Assembly: GCF_000732485.2 (NCBI RefSeq)
Contig: NZ_JAQV02000015.1
Location: 186,001 to 250,000 of the forward strand
DNA: 64,000 bases
Reading direction: 5' to 3'
From: Bacillus sp. SJS
GTDB taxonomy: Bacteria > Bacillota > Bacilli > Bacillales > Bacillaceae
The position numbers were made by a program, and so were the translations under genes. Numbering within the stretch: the stretch's first letter is position 1; every line of letters begins with the position of its first letter. Of the stretch, positions 16,473-25,111 are shown piece after piece. The notes beneath the pieces are model-generated. The model worked only from the letters and a program-made list of their open reading frames with translations, was not told where the DNA came from and ran no database searches.

Positions 16473-17369
16473 TTATCTTAGGAAATCCATAAGGGTAGGC
16501 TGAATGATTCTCGAGCTTACGCTTAGTGCGGCACGGTGGACGCTTTCCTGCATTTTAAGGTCTGTGATGACGCGTTCAATATCGGCGTCTTCGTTGTCTG
16601 AAAGAATACGGTTTGCCGTTACTTCCTGCTGGCCGATGCGGTCATCAATCAGTTCAAGGCGGTTGTAGCGCGCTCCGAGTTCTGCACGCTCAGCACTAAT
16701 GTTATCAAAGTGCTTATCTAAATCTCCGAGAAGTTTTTCGCTGTTACTCATGTCCGCGCCATTAACTGCATCTTCCATGCTTTTCAATGTAGCAAAAAGA
16801 TTCTTTCCATCCACATCACCGCCAAATGCTTTTAAAGCGTTGACGTTTACCGGCAACTGAACGCCATTGGAGACTGATACCTTAAATGGATTTGTATTTG
16901 GAGCAAACATTACGGTTCCATCCGCTGCCACGACCGCAGGCGGTTTATCCGTTGAATCCCCATTAAAAATATAGCTTCCGGCAACCTGTGTGTTAACAAC
17001 TCCTGCCAAATCTTCCTTCAACTGACCGATCTCTACTCCAATTGCCTTCAGATCCTCAGGGCTGTTCGTTCCATTTTTCGCTTGCAGGAAAAGCTCACGG
17101 GCACGTTGGAACACTTGAGTTGCATGCTCCATTCCGCCTTCTGAGTTTTCCATCCATTGATACGCTTCTGACAGATTGCGTTTGTACTGCTCGACCTCGG
17201 TCAGTCCAGTCCGGTATTGCATCCCCTTCATGGCGACAACCGGATCCTGTGAAGGTCTAGTGATTTTCTTGCCTGTGGCCAGCTGGTCCTGCAGGTTTCC
17301 CATGCGGTCATAGCTGTTGCTGATGTGTCTCAGCGAGTTATTTGCGAGCATTCCTTGTGTTATGCGCAT
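16473..17369 (-). CDS. flgL: Hook-filament junction protein FlgL
   Basis: 298 residues, the normal length. Flagellin-like ends: MRITQGMLANNSLRHISNSY at the N terminus and ESVHRAALSVSSRIIQPTLM at the C terminus, which form the D0/D1 coiled coils. It joins FlgK to the filament. Placed between flgK (10 bases upstream) and yviE. Confidence 0.96.
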   Translation of the reverse strand: MRITQGMLANNSLRHISNSYDRMGNLQDQLATGKKITRPSQDPVVAMKGMQYRTGLTEVEQYKRNLSEAYQWMENSEGGMEHATQVFQRARELFLQAKNGTNSPEDLKAIGVEIGQLKEDLAGVVNTQVAGSYIFNGDSTDKPPAVVAADGTVMFAPNTNPFKVSVSNGVQLPVNVNALKAFGGDVDGKNLFATLKSMEDAVNGADMSNSEKLLGDLDKHFDNISAERAELGARYNRLELIDDRIGQQEVTANRILSDNEDADIERVITDLKMQESVHRAALSVSSRIIQPTLMDFLR

Positions 17370-17379
17370 GCTTGGTCAC

Positions 17380-18879
17380 CTACAATCCCATTTTATTAAT
17401 AATCGTATCCAGCAGCTCGTCCTGCATCGTTATCATGCGGGCTGATGCATTGTATGCATGCTGGAATTGAATCATATTCGTCATTTCTTCATCTAATGAA
17501 ACGGCACTGACCGACTGGCGGCGAAGTTCAACAGAATCCTTTAATGTGGTACTGTTTTTCAGCATCCGGTCTGATTCCTGGGCCTGAACGGCCATATTCC
17601 CGATCATACCTTCGTAAAAATTCTGGACACTTGTGCTTTTTCCGTCAATCGTTACGGATCCGGATTTCACTTTTCCCAGTGCAAGGGCGTTATCCCCATT
17701 TCCAATTTCGCCTTTAGAGGCTGCGATATAATCGGTGGATTCCATAATCTTATCCGAAATCCGAATACTATCGGCACCTTGGCCGGGTGTATATTCAAAA
17801 AATTTGACAGCAGACTTTCCAGGAGGCGAAGTTGCAAAATCCTTTAGATTCAGACCATCAGCATGAACCTTATTGAATTCTTCTGCAAAAGACTCAGCAA
17901 GGCTGTTCAGGTCATTCAGCATGTCGACATATTCGCCTTTTGCTGCTCCAGCGTCTTTATAGCCATGTGAGCTTGCAAGGCCTTGAATCTTACCAGTTTC
18001 TTGAATATCCGTTACAGCAACTGAGGTACCACCAATGTTCATTCCTGTAACTAAACCGTCCTCGTAGTCCATGGAAAAAGTAGAACTGTTTAATCCGTCT
18101 ACAAGCTTGCCTGCTGATGTTCCGTCTTTTTTCAGAATTTCAACAACGGCCATTCCTTCAGCAATCGGAAGAGCATTTCCTCCGCTTTTGATCGGATCGC
18201 TTACTTTAATGGGAACTAAAGAAGACAGCTCATCAATAATCCGGTCCCGCTCGTCATACAAATCATTCGGAAGATAACCGTGCGGCTCAATTTCCGAGAT
18301 TTGTTTGTTGACGTTTTTCAGTTGTGTGGCCAGGGATTGAACCTGAGTTGCCGAGAGGTCCATTTCACTTTTCAGGTTATCTTGAACCTTTTTTAACGAG
18401 GTGGAAAGATACTGGAATGTATCCGCAACAGCAATTCCGCGTTCCTTCACGACGGAACGTGCACCTGAGTTTCTTGGATTGGCTGCAAGGTCTTCTAACG
18501 ACTGCCAGAAACGATCCATCGTTTTGGATAACCCCGTTTCAGAGGGCTCATTCATAATTTCTTCCATGCTTTCAAGCGCCTGAGCCCGAGCCCCATAATA
18601 GCCCGTTTTCGTGCTTTCGCCTCTGAACTGAACATCCAAAAAGCTGTCCCGGATCCGCTGAATGCTTCCTCCCTCTACTCCCGTTCCCTGCTGGCCCGGA
18701 ATTTTCGGCATTTCAAGACCAGGATACGGATAAGCATCCGTTGCTTTGAAGTTTACACGCTGCCTCGTATACCCAGGCGTATTCGCATTCGATATATTCT
18801 GCCCCGTCGTATAAAGCGCCGACTGCTGAGCTGACATTCCGCGTTTTGATATCTCCAGTCCTGCAAAGGTTGAACCCAT
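17380..18879 (-). CDS. flgK: Hook-associated protein FlgK
   Basis: 499 residues. N-terminal flagellar rod/hook signature FAGLEISKRGMSAQQSALYT then TGQNISNANTPGYTRQRV; C-terminal D0 block SLDEEMTNMIQFQHAYNASA then RMITMQDELLDTIINKMGL. First of the two junction proteins between hook and filament, exported by the flagellar type III apparatus with FlgN as chaperone. Confidence 0.97.
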   Translation of the reverse strand: MGSTFAGLEISKRGMSAQQSALYTTGQNISNANTPGYTRQRVNFKATDAYPYPGLEMPKIPGQQGTGVEGGSIQRIRDSFLDVQFRGESTKTGYYGARAQALESMEEIMNEPSETGLSKTMDRFWQSLEDLAANPRNSGARSVVKERGIAVADTFQYLSTSLKKVQDNLKSEMDLSATQVQSLATQLKNVNKQISEIEPHGYLPNDLYDERDRIIDELSSLVPIKVSDPIKSGGNALPIAEGMAVVEILKKDGTSAGKLVDGLNSSTFSMDYEDGLVTGMNIGGTSVAVTDIQETGKIQGLASSHGYKDAGAAKGEYVDMLNDLNSLAESFAEEFNKVHADGLNLKDFATSPPGKSAVKFFEYTPGQGADSIRISDKIMESTDYIAASKGEIGNGDNALALGKVKSGSVTIDGKSTSVQNFYEGMIGNMAVQAQESDRMLKNSTTLKDSVELRRQSVSAVSLDEEMTNMIQFQHAYNASARMITMQDELLDTIINKMGL

Positions 18880-18897
18880 TTTCGATCTCCTCCAGAT

Positions 18898-19380
18898 TTA
18901 AGCTTTCGAATCAAAGAGGGATCTTCGATTCGGTTCGATTTTTCTCATTGTATCAGGCCGCTGGTAGTTGGGCGTCTGCTCTCTTGGCATCAGCATATCG
19001 AGTGACATGGTGACAAACTGCAGCGCACTTTGAGTCATTTGCTGATTCAGCTGGTTGGCAGCCTTCAGTTTGTCCATGACCTCTTTAAACTCTTCCTTTA
19101 ATTCAGCGAGGCGCGTCTTTTCAGCACCCTCCGCTTTTTCCGCGCATGCAGTGAGGGTCAAATCCGTATGTCGTCCGAGAAACATAGAGGCTTGAGTGAT
19201 TCGCTCAGTCTCCGTCTGTTTAATGGACTGCACAAGAACCTGTTCATGCTGCAATACTTGCTTTAGCTCGTCCGTCTGATTGTGCTTCAGCTGATCTGTT
19301 TTTTTCAAAGCAGTCTGGTATAAATCCAGATGCAGCTCAAGGAGCCTGTCTAATGTAAGTATGAGCTTGCCAGCCTGCAT
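18898..19380 (-). CDS. flgN: Flagellar export chaperone FlgN
   Basis: 160 residues, helical throughout with long coiled-coil stretches (LDRLLELHLDLYQTALKKTD, KEEFKEVMDKLKAANQLNQQ). Position immediately upstream of flgK and size match FlgN (YvyG), which keeps FlgK and FlgL unfolded for export. Confidence 0.92.
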   Translation of the reverse strand: MQAGKLILTLDRLLELHLDLYQTALKKTDQLKHNQTDELKQVLQHEQVLVQSIKQTETERITQASMFLGRHTDLTLTACAEKAEGAEKTRLAELKEEFKEVMDKLKAANQLNQQMTQSALQFVTMSLDMLMPREQTPNYQRPDTMRKIEPNRRSLFDSKA

Positions 19381-19398
19381 GGCGGTTCCTCCTCTAAA

Positions 19399-19659
19399 TT
19401 ACTGTTTATAAAAATCCGCGAACTTGCGGGCGATTTCACTTGGGTTCACTTCATACGTACCATTCTCGATTTGTACTTTCAGCTGATCGATTTTCTCCTG
19501 GCGCGCTTCTGCCATTTTATTTGTAGACTGAAGCTGTTTCGCAGCACTTGAAATTTCGATTTTATCTTGTTTTTGCTGAACCGCTTCCTGCTTCATAATT
19601 TGCTCTGCATTTTTTTTATAAGGATTGATTCCGTTCACGCCGTAGTTATTGATTTTCAT
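19399..19659 (-). CDS. flgM: Anti-sigmaD factor FlgM
   Basis: 86 residues. MKINNYGVNGINPYKKN start and the KIEISSAAKQLQ motif are typical; the C-terminal half with EIARKFADFY binds sigmaD. It is exported once the hook is complete, freeing sigmaD for hag and other late genes. A sigmaD promoter lies about 50 bases upstream. Confidence 0.96.
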   Translation of the reverse strand: MKINNYGVNGINPYKKNAEQIMKQEAVQQKQDKIEISSAAKQLQSTNKMAEARQEKIDQLKVQIENGTYEVNPSEIARKFADFYKQ

Positions 19660-19704
19660 CTTAACGCCTCCATCTGCCAGAGTTAACGGGCTTATTTACC
19701 GTTC

Positions 19705-19730
19705 TTATCGTCGGCTTTCCCCGCTCTTTA
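19705..19730 (-). promoter_or_regulatory. SigmaD-like promoter of flgM
   Basis: TAAA (19730-19727), 14-base spacer, GACGATAA (19712-19705). In B. subtilis flgM is transcribed both from comF and from its own sigmaD promoter; this fits that scheme. Confidence 0.6.
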
Positions 19731-19739
19731 ATAGCCTTT

Positions 19740-20159
19740 TTACTTTTTGGGAGAAATGGAGTAGTAGGTTTTTTTCTCCTCATGGGCCATTAGACGCTGA
19801 TGCTCCTCCTCACGTTGGAGTTGAGCAAGCTGGTCGTACAGGCCTTTAGTACAGGAAGAACATAGTTTCCCTTCCCGTATCATATTTCCGCATTTTTCAC
19901 ATGGATAACCTAGGTTCGGAAAATTAGAAAGCTGCAGTCTTCCAAGCCGGATAAACTTTAGGATTAGCTCTTCAGCCACTCCCGTCCCACTCACGACTTC
20001 CTCTATCCTCGCTTTGCGGTTTTCACGCTTTCTTAAAAAACTGTAAACTGTTTCAAATTGTTTTTCTTCTATTTTATAGCAATCCGCGCATACGGTGCGG
20101 AATTGTGTCTGAACAAAGAGAGCATTGCATTTCGGACAATTCGCTAGTTCATTCATCAA
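19740..20159 (-). CDS. yvyF: YvyF, zinc-finger flagellar operon protein
   Basis: 139 residues. Two Cys4-type clusters: NCPKCNALF...TVCADC near the N terminus and YPCEKCGN...LCSSC near residue 95. A middle helix-turn-helix-like segment (KARIEEVVSGTGVAEELILK) is also visible. Conserved between comFC and flgM in Bacillus (TIGR03826 type); proposed to influence flagellar gene expression. Confidence 0.92.
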   Translation of the reverse strand: MMNELANCPKCNALFVQTQFRTVCADCYKIEEKQFETVYSFLRKRENRKARIEEVVSGTGVAEELILKFIRLGRLQLSNFPNLGYPCEKCGNMIREGKLCSSCTKGLYDQLAQLQREEEHQRLMAHEEKKTYYSISPKK

Positions 20160-20213
20160 GGTATCTCCTCTTATCTTACTCTATTTCTAATATCGGCTGA
20201 AGGGGCAAAACCT

Positions 20214-20900
20214 TTAGCCTCTGATTAAAGTAAGCGACGAGACGTTTTTTGCTCCTGCTTCCTTTAGAAGCCTTGCTGCCTGGTAGATGGTATTGCCCGT
20301 TGTGTAGATATCGTCAACAATCATAATGGATAGACCCTGTAAATTTATCTCAGGATTACTTCTAAACAATGGCCCTCCGGAAAGGCGCTCTTTTCTGGAT
20401 TTTTTGGACTGTTTTTCTGAAGCAATTCTTTCTAACGGATGCAGAATCTTGCGTCGGGTAATACGTGCGATCAGCTCAGCCTGATTAAACCCTCTTTCCA
20501 TCAGGCGTTCAGATGACAACGGGATGGGAACTAAAATCGTTTTTCGGGGAATGCTCTTCGCAGCAGCCCGGATATCCTGTTCAAACAAACGGATGAGTTC
20601 CGCATCTCCCCGGAATTTGAATAGATTCATGACTTCTTTTACGGACTCTGTGTAGGAATAGATGGAATGGTTCTGAGTGAACACGTCTTTATACTCCGAG
20701 CTCTCGTTCCAGCGGAAACAATCCGGACAGAGTGACGCGTTTTCCATCGGCCTGCTGCATTTGGTGCATCTTGGGCCATAAATTTTTGTTAATTTTTCGA
20801 TACATGGCACGCAGGCCAACGTATCCGGATCCGTACCAAGCAGGATTCCCCACGTGACCTGCTCCTTCATTTTATTGTGGCAAAGAATACACCAGGTCAT
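20214..20900 (-). CDS. comFC: Competence protein ComFC
   Basis: 228 residues. N-terminal zinc-binding cysteines (CILCHNKM, ACVPC, RCTKCSR, SLCPDC), then a phosphoribosyltransferase domain with the PRPP-binding motif IMIVDDIYTTGNTIYQAARL. Needed for uptake or processing of transforming DNA. Its start overlaps the comFA stop by 4 bases. comFB, which lies between the two genes in B. subtilis, is absent. Confidence 0.95.
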   Translation of the reverse strand: MTWCILCHNKMKEQVTWGILLGTDPDTLACVPCIEKLTKIYGPRCTKCSRPMENASLCPDCFRWNESSEYKDVFTQNHSIYSYTESVKEVMNLFKFRGDAELIRLFEQDIRAAAKSIPRKTILVPIPLSSERLMERGFNQAELIARITRRKILHPLERIASEKQSKKSRKERLSGGPLFRSNPEINLQGLSIMIVDDIYTTGNTIYQAARLLKEAGAKNVSSLTLIRG

Positions 20901-22237
20901 CGAAAAGCCTCCCGGTTCATCTTTTTAATATGCAGTCTCGCCTGAATCATCGCATTCGTTTTGCCGTAGTGAAAAAACACGACGTCCCCCGCTGGGTAAT
21001 CCTGATGGCGTCCCACCCTGCCGGCAATTTGAACAAGAGCGCTTTCCGTAAAAATATCCTCCTCCGCTCCAAATACAGCCACATCGGAATCTGGAACCGT
21101 CACTCCCCGCTCCAGAATGGTGGTCGTCACAATCAGTGGAGAAATCCTGTCCCGGAAACGCTGCACTTTTTCTTTTCTATCTGGATCTTCCGAATGGACT
21201 CCTTCTATTGAAGGATGGATATTCTGCAGAATGGCTGTGACATGATGAAGGGCCGGGATGTTGGGAACAAAAAGAAAAGCTGGCTTTTCTTCTTCAAGAT
21301 GCTCCTGAATCCATTTTAGGAGGGGCTTAGGAAGCTTCTTCCGCTGAAGACGCCCTTTATAGCTGCCAATCCACTGAAAGCGCGGTATGGGAAGCGGATG
21401 CCCATGATAGCGTCCGGGGATTCGAACCGAGGGAAGCTTGTTTGAAAGAGCTCTTTTTTGCATTTCTTTAGAAGGGGTGGCGGTGAGGAAAATGAGGGAG
21501 CTCTCCGGTTTCCTAGCTTTCTGAACCGCTTCCTGCAGCGTTTGATCAGCTGAGAACGGAAACGCGTCGACCTCGTCAATAATGATGCAATCAAACGTTT
21601 GTTTAAACCGGAAAAGCTGATGGGCCGTGGATAGAACGAGACTGGAGGATTTGTAGCGGTCCCCACTTCCGCCGTATAAAGCAGCGGCATCGGCGTTTGG
21701 AAAGGCCTGTTGGAAACGCGGATACAGCTCAAGTACCACATCCGTTCTCGGTGTGGCGAGGCAGACACGCTTATTCTGCTTTAGTGCTTCTTCAATGCCT
21801 TGAAACAAAATTTCAGTTTTCCCCGCTCCGCACACAGCCCAGACGAGAAGCTCTGACTGATTCCCCATTGCATGCTTAATCCGATCAGATGCATGACTTT
21901 GAAGAGGAGAAAGCGTGCCGGTCCAGTCTAGACCTGAGGAAGATTGGGTTACCGGAGTGTCCCCCACCCAGCTATAAAGCGTTTCACACTCACTCACCCG
22001 CCCCATCATGATGCAGGACCGGCAATAGGTGCAGAGCTTGCCGCATTTGGCGCACTGGAAGGCAGCGAATAGGTGGCGCTGTTTATTGAGGCAGCGCGTG
22101 CATTGGAATTTTCCGTTTGTTCCTGTTACACCTTTCTCTTTTTGAATATCTTCGCTTTCGAGCATTTCTAAGGGGAATGGAATTTCAGAGGCCAGGAGGT
22201 GGCGGCCTGAGAGGTGGTGCTTTATATCAGTAAGCAT
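20897..22237 (-). CDS. comFA: Competence DNA translocation helicase ComFA
   Basis: 446 residues. Zinc cluster near 45-75 (CTRCLNKQRH, CAKCGKLCTYCRSC), DEAD-box type ATPase with Walker A AVCGAGKTEILF, DEVD motif (IIIDEVDAF), SAT-like TATPS, and the final QIAGRVGRH. It powers import of single-stranded DNA through ComEC. First gene of the comF-flg transcription unit. Confidence 0.97.
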   Translation of the reverse strand: MLTDIKHHLSGRHLLASEIPFPLEMLESEDIQKEKGVTGTNGKFQCTRCLNKQRHLFAAFQCAKCGKLCTYCRSCIMMGRVSECETLYSWVGDTPVTQSSSGLDWTGTLSPLQSHASDRIKHAMGNQSELLVWAVCGAGKTEILFQGIEEALKQNKRVCLATPRTDVVLELYPRFQQAFPNADAAALYGGSGDRYKSSSLVLSTAHQLFRFKQTFDCIIIDEVDAFPFSADQTLQEAVQKARKPESSLIFLTATPSKEMQKRALSNKLPSVRIPGRYHGHPLPIPRFQWIGSYKGRLQRKKLPKPLLKWIQEHLEEEKPAFLFVPNIPALHHVTAILQNIHPSIEGVHSEDPDRKEKVQRFRDRISPLIVTTTILERGVTVPDSDVAVFGAEEDIFTESALVQIAGRVGRHQDYPAGDVVFFHYGKTNAMIQARLHIKKMNREAFR

Positions 22238-22261
22238 AGACGGACTCCTTTTTGAGTCTAT
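22236..22261 (-). promoter_or_regulatory. Hairpin masking the comFA ribosome binding site
   Basis: ATAGAC (22261-22256) and GTCTAT (22241-22236) are complementary and bracket the AAAGGAG site; the second arm includes the AT of the start codon. An alternative stem GACTC/GAGTC also hides the site. Confidence 0.4.
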
Positions 22262-22369
22262 TATGAAGAAGGATTATTAGACTGTCTAAGCTGGAAAAGG
22301 ATAAAATTCCAATTGAAAATTTACTATATCGGTCTCTTTCTTCATTAATTCTTATTTTTTCAAGCTCAT

Positions 22370-22834
22370 TTACTCTTTTGATAAAATCAGAAAAGAATAG
22401 TGCGCATCCTTATAAGCATGCTGAAGTTCAATAATAGAGCCTGTTAACCTTGAGAGCGGGATAATAGCCATAATCGAAAGGAGGATTATTGCTGCGAGGA
22501 ACATTTGTCTGGCCTTTTTGTAAAGGATTACAGCTGCTCCTATGAACAGCACAAGGTTAAACGAGTAAAGACCAATACCTAAACGGGAGAGCCCGATTTC
22601 TTGGATTGCATCACGGAAGTTTTGCAAATCAATAAGATTCTCCTTGCTTTCTTTTATCCTCCGAGTATCTCCCTTATGCCCGATCGTCCAAAACACGGTC
22701 TCCTTTTCTTTCATTATTTTCACATGGTACCCTCCTGCTTCTTCCTCCCCCATCCAAATAGATGAAACCGCAAATACTGTAGAGTGGCTAGTTATCATGA
22801 AAAGAAGCAAACATATTCCGAAGAAGGTTTTCAA
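22370..22834 (-). CDS. Small membrane protein of unknown function
   Basis: 154 residues from a TTG at 22834 (GGAGG 8 bases upstream). The first 25 residues are a signal peptide or first membrane helix (KTFFGICLLLFMITSHSTVF). An extracytoplasmic domain of about 60 residues follows, then two membrane helices (SFNLVLFIGAAVILY and FLAAIILLSIMAIIPL). I recognise no family. Monocistronic between comFA and degV. Confidence 0.65.
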   Translation of the reverse strand: MKTFFGICLLLFMITSHSTVFAVSSIWMGEEEAGGYHVKIMKEKETVFWTIGHKGDTRRIKESKENLIDLQNFRDAIQEIGLSRLGIGLYSFNLVLFIGAAVILYKKARQMFLAAIILLSIMAIIPLSRLTGSIIELQHAYKDAHYSFLILSKE

Positions 22835-22922
22835 TCCAGCAGCCTCCAATCAATTTTACATTTATTTCTATATACCCCGATCAATAAAAAAACAACCAGC
22901 CAAAAAAGACTGATTGTTTTCC

Positions 22923-23771
22923 TTATTCCATATACCATCCGAGCCCCAGTGCACCTTCCCCTAAATGGGTTCCGATTACAGCACCAAAGTAGCTGAGGTA
23001 AAACTTGACGTGCGGGTATTTCGCTTCAAGCTCTGCCTTCATGGTCTGTGCTTCGTCCGGGCGATTGGCGTGAATCACTGCCGCTCTCATCGGAAGACCA
23101 AGCTTTGCGTCCTCTTCAAAAAGCTCATAGATCCGGTTGACCGCTCTTTTCCGGGTACGGATTTTTTCGTACGGTACAATCACTTTATTTTCAAAGTGAA
23201 GCAGCGGTTTAACTTGCAAAAGACTTCCAATCAATGCCTGAGCGCCATTTAAGCGGCCTCCGCGCTGAAGGTTGGAAAGGTCGTCCACCATGAAGTAGGC
23301 GCGGACGCTTTTTTTCATTTCTTCAAGCCGCTTCATGATCTCTTCCGGATCTTTGCCATCACGCGCCATTTCTGCTGCTTCGATGACGTAGAATCCCTGA
23401 ACCATGCAGCTGATTTCAGAGTCGAAAGAAAAAACACGGATTTTTTCAGTCATGCTTCCAGCTGTAATGGAGCCGTTGTAGGTTCCGCTGATTCCGGAGG
23501 ATAAGTGAATACAAATGACCGCGTCGTATTGCTTGGAAAACTCTTCGAAAAGGTCGAGGAATTTCCCGACTGGAGGCTGAGAAGTGGTCGGAAGCTGGTT
23601 ACGGGATTTTACCTCTGTGTAAAAAGCCTCTGCAGTCAGTTCCAGCTCCTCCTGATATGTCTCGCTGCCAAAAATAACGCTGAGCGGAATAAGATGAATA
23701 TCCAGCTCTTTCAGCAGCTCCTTAGGTATGTAAGCTGTACTATCGGTTAAAATTGCCGTTTTCATCGTCAA
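22923..23771 (-). CDS. degV: DegV family fatty-acid-binding protein
   Basis: 282 residues. KTAILTDSTAYIP at the start, TTSQPPVGKF, HLSSGISGTYNG and HLGEGALGLGW near the end are the DegV signature regions that bind a fatty acid between two domains. In B. subtilis degV neighbours degSU, as here. The TTG at 23771 is spaced 6 bases from AAGGAAGG; an ATG two codons in (23765) is the alternative start. Confidence 0.95.
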   Translation of the reverse strand: MTMKTAILTDSTAYIPKELLKELDIHLIPLSVIFGSETYQEELELTAEAFYTEVKSRNQLPTTSQPPVGKFLDLFEEFSKQYDAVICIHLSSGISGTYNGSITAGSMTEKIRVFSFDSEISCMVQGFYVIEAAEMARDGKDPEEIMKRLEEMKKSVRAYFMVDDLSNLQRGGRLNGAQALIGSLLQVKPLLHFENKVIVPYEKIRTRKRAVNRIYELFEEDAKLGLPMRAAVIHANRPDEAQTMKAELEAKYPHVKFYLSYFGAVIGTHLGEGALGLGWYME

Positions 23772-23958
23772 AAGAAACCTTCCTTATAACGTATTTAAAT
23801 AAATGAGTTCAAATGGATTACTCTCTATTCTATAGAACTTTACGTAAAATTTCATTAAATGTTTCATTTAATTTTGGAAGGGAACGGAAATGGGACTTAA
23901 TTCTTGGGTGGTTGATTTTCTATTTGTGGATCGAAAGCGGATTTAGAAGCGCGGGATT

Positions 23959-24063
23959 GTCGAATAGCAACGGGTTAATGTCGTTTATCAGCGGGAATTT
24001 GTCGGATAGCAACGAGAATTTGTCGATTATCAACACCAGCCTGTCGAATAGCGACTAGTCGAC
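23959..24063. repeat. Five tandem 21-bp repeats between degV and degU
   Basis: Five head-to-tail units of exactly 21 bp, each beginning GTCG (23959, 23980, 24001, 24022, 24043). Units alternate between a GTCGAATAGCAACG type and a GTCGATTATCAACA type. Read on the plus strand this is a heptapeptide repeat (GLSNSNG, NLSDSNE, NLSIINT, SLSNSD), but the frame lacks a good start site. The rest of the 465-bp degV-degU gap has no other feature except the degU terminator. Confidence 0.85.
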
Positions 24064-24160
24064 AAACACCGACTTTTTTCGCCCCAGCCATGCTCCATCC
24101 CGCCGCCCCCACGCGCGCAGTTCCACCCCAACCCACCGCAACCGCACCGCAAAAATACAC

Positions 24161-24209
24161 AAAAAAAGCTGAACCCCATTAGGACCCTCGTCCGTCAGGT
24201 TTCAGCTTT
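24161..24209 (-). terminator. Terminator of degU
   Basis: AAAGCTGAA pairs with TTCAGCTTT with additional pairing inside, followed by a T run on the minus strand. Confidence 0.75.
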
Positions 24210-24236
24210 CCAGTATAAATTCTATAATGGCTTACC

Positions 24237-24926
24237 TTAGCGTACTTCTACCCAGCCGTTTTTGATCGCTACAACTACCGCTTGTGTACGGTCGTTTACG
24301 TTCATTTTTTGAAGGATATTGGATACGTGATTCTTAACGGTTTTTTCACTGATGAATAGAGCTTCACCAATTCCACGATTGCTTTTACCGTCTGCAAGCA
24401 TTTGAAGAACCTCGCACTCGCGTCGAGTCAGGATATGAAGCGGTCTGCGGATTTCAGGTTGTAGCTGCTGCCCGCTGCCGCCTGCACCTGTTGTAGCCAG
24501 TCTGCGGAATTCGTTTACAAGATTGTGCGTTACTTTTGGATGCAGGTATGATCCGCCGTCAGCAACGACTTTGACTGCTTCGATTAGTGTGTCCGCATCC
24601 ATTTCTTTTAGAAGGTAGCCGCGAGCACCAGTTTTAAGCGCACGGGTTACATAGTTTTCATCATCATGGATGGATAGAATGATTACCTTCGTTTCCTGGT
24701 TGGCTTCAACGAGCTGCTTTGTCGCTTCCACTCCGTTTACGTTCGGCATATTTATATCCATAATGACAACGTCCGGCTTATGCTCGTCTACGATACGCAT
24801 TGCCTCATCGCCGTCGTCACCTTCTGCTACTACTTCAAAGCTTGGTTCGAAATCAAGAATTCGTTTAACGCCTTCTCTGAATAACTGATGATCATCAATA
24901 ATTACAATTCTAGTTTTCATGGTCAA
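24237..24926 (-). CDS. degU: Response regulator DegU
   Basis: 229 residues when started at the TTG at 24926 (GGAGG 7 bases upstream), exactly the B. subtilis length. Receiver domain with phospho-acceptor Asp57 in [13 protein letters not shown], acidic pair DDHQLF, and conserved Lys in [11 protein letters not shown]; LuxR-type DNA-binding domain [20 protein letters not shown] then [14 protein letters not shown]. DegU controls motility, competence, exoenzymes and biofilm; at low phosphorylation it acts with SwrA on the fla/che operon. Confidence 0.97.
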   Translation of the reverse strand: MTMKTRIVIIDDHQLFREGVKRILDFEPSFEVVAEGDDGDEAMRIVDEHKPDVVIMDINMPNVNGVEATKQLVEANQETKVIILSIHDDENYVTRALKTGARGYLLKEMDADTLIEAVKVVADGGSYLHPKVTHNLVNEFRRLATTGAGGSGQQLQPEIRRPLHILTRRECEVLQMLADGKSNRGIGEALFISEKTVKNHVSNILQKMNVNDRTQAVVVAIKNGWVEVR

Positions 24927-25111
24927 TAATACGCCTCCCAACTCACTTCATTCTAGTCCAATCCTCATACCTACCGTCAATGAGCCTTTTGTCGCTAGTT
25001 TTCCGCTTTGCCGCAGCGAAGGAATCCCGCAAGGTCATGACTTTTTGCTTAACGTTTTTCTAATTTCTTTCCTAATTCAATGGTAGAGCAGGATGCTTGC
25101 AAATGAAACAT

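Noticed and set aside
22262-22369. ComK boxes upstream of comFA
   Set aside because: A-rich and T-rich runs are present but no convincing pair of AAAA-N5-TTTT boxes.
23813-24058. Plus-strand ORF with heptapeptide repeats
   Set aside because: No suitable start site and no support beyond the 21-bp repeat; treated as a DNA repeat.
23959-24063. CRISPR-like array
   Set aside because: The 21-bp units are contiguous with no spacers and no cas genes nearby.
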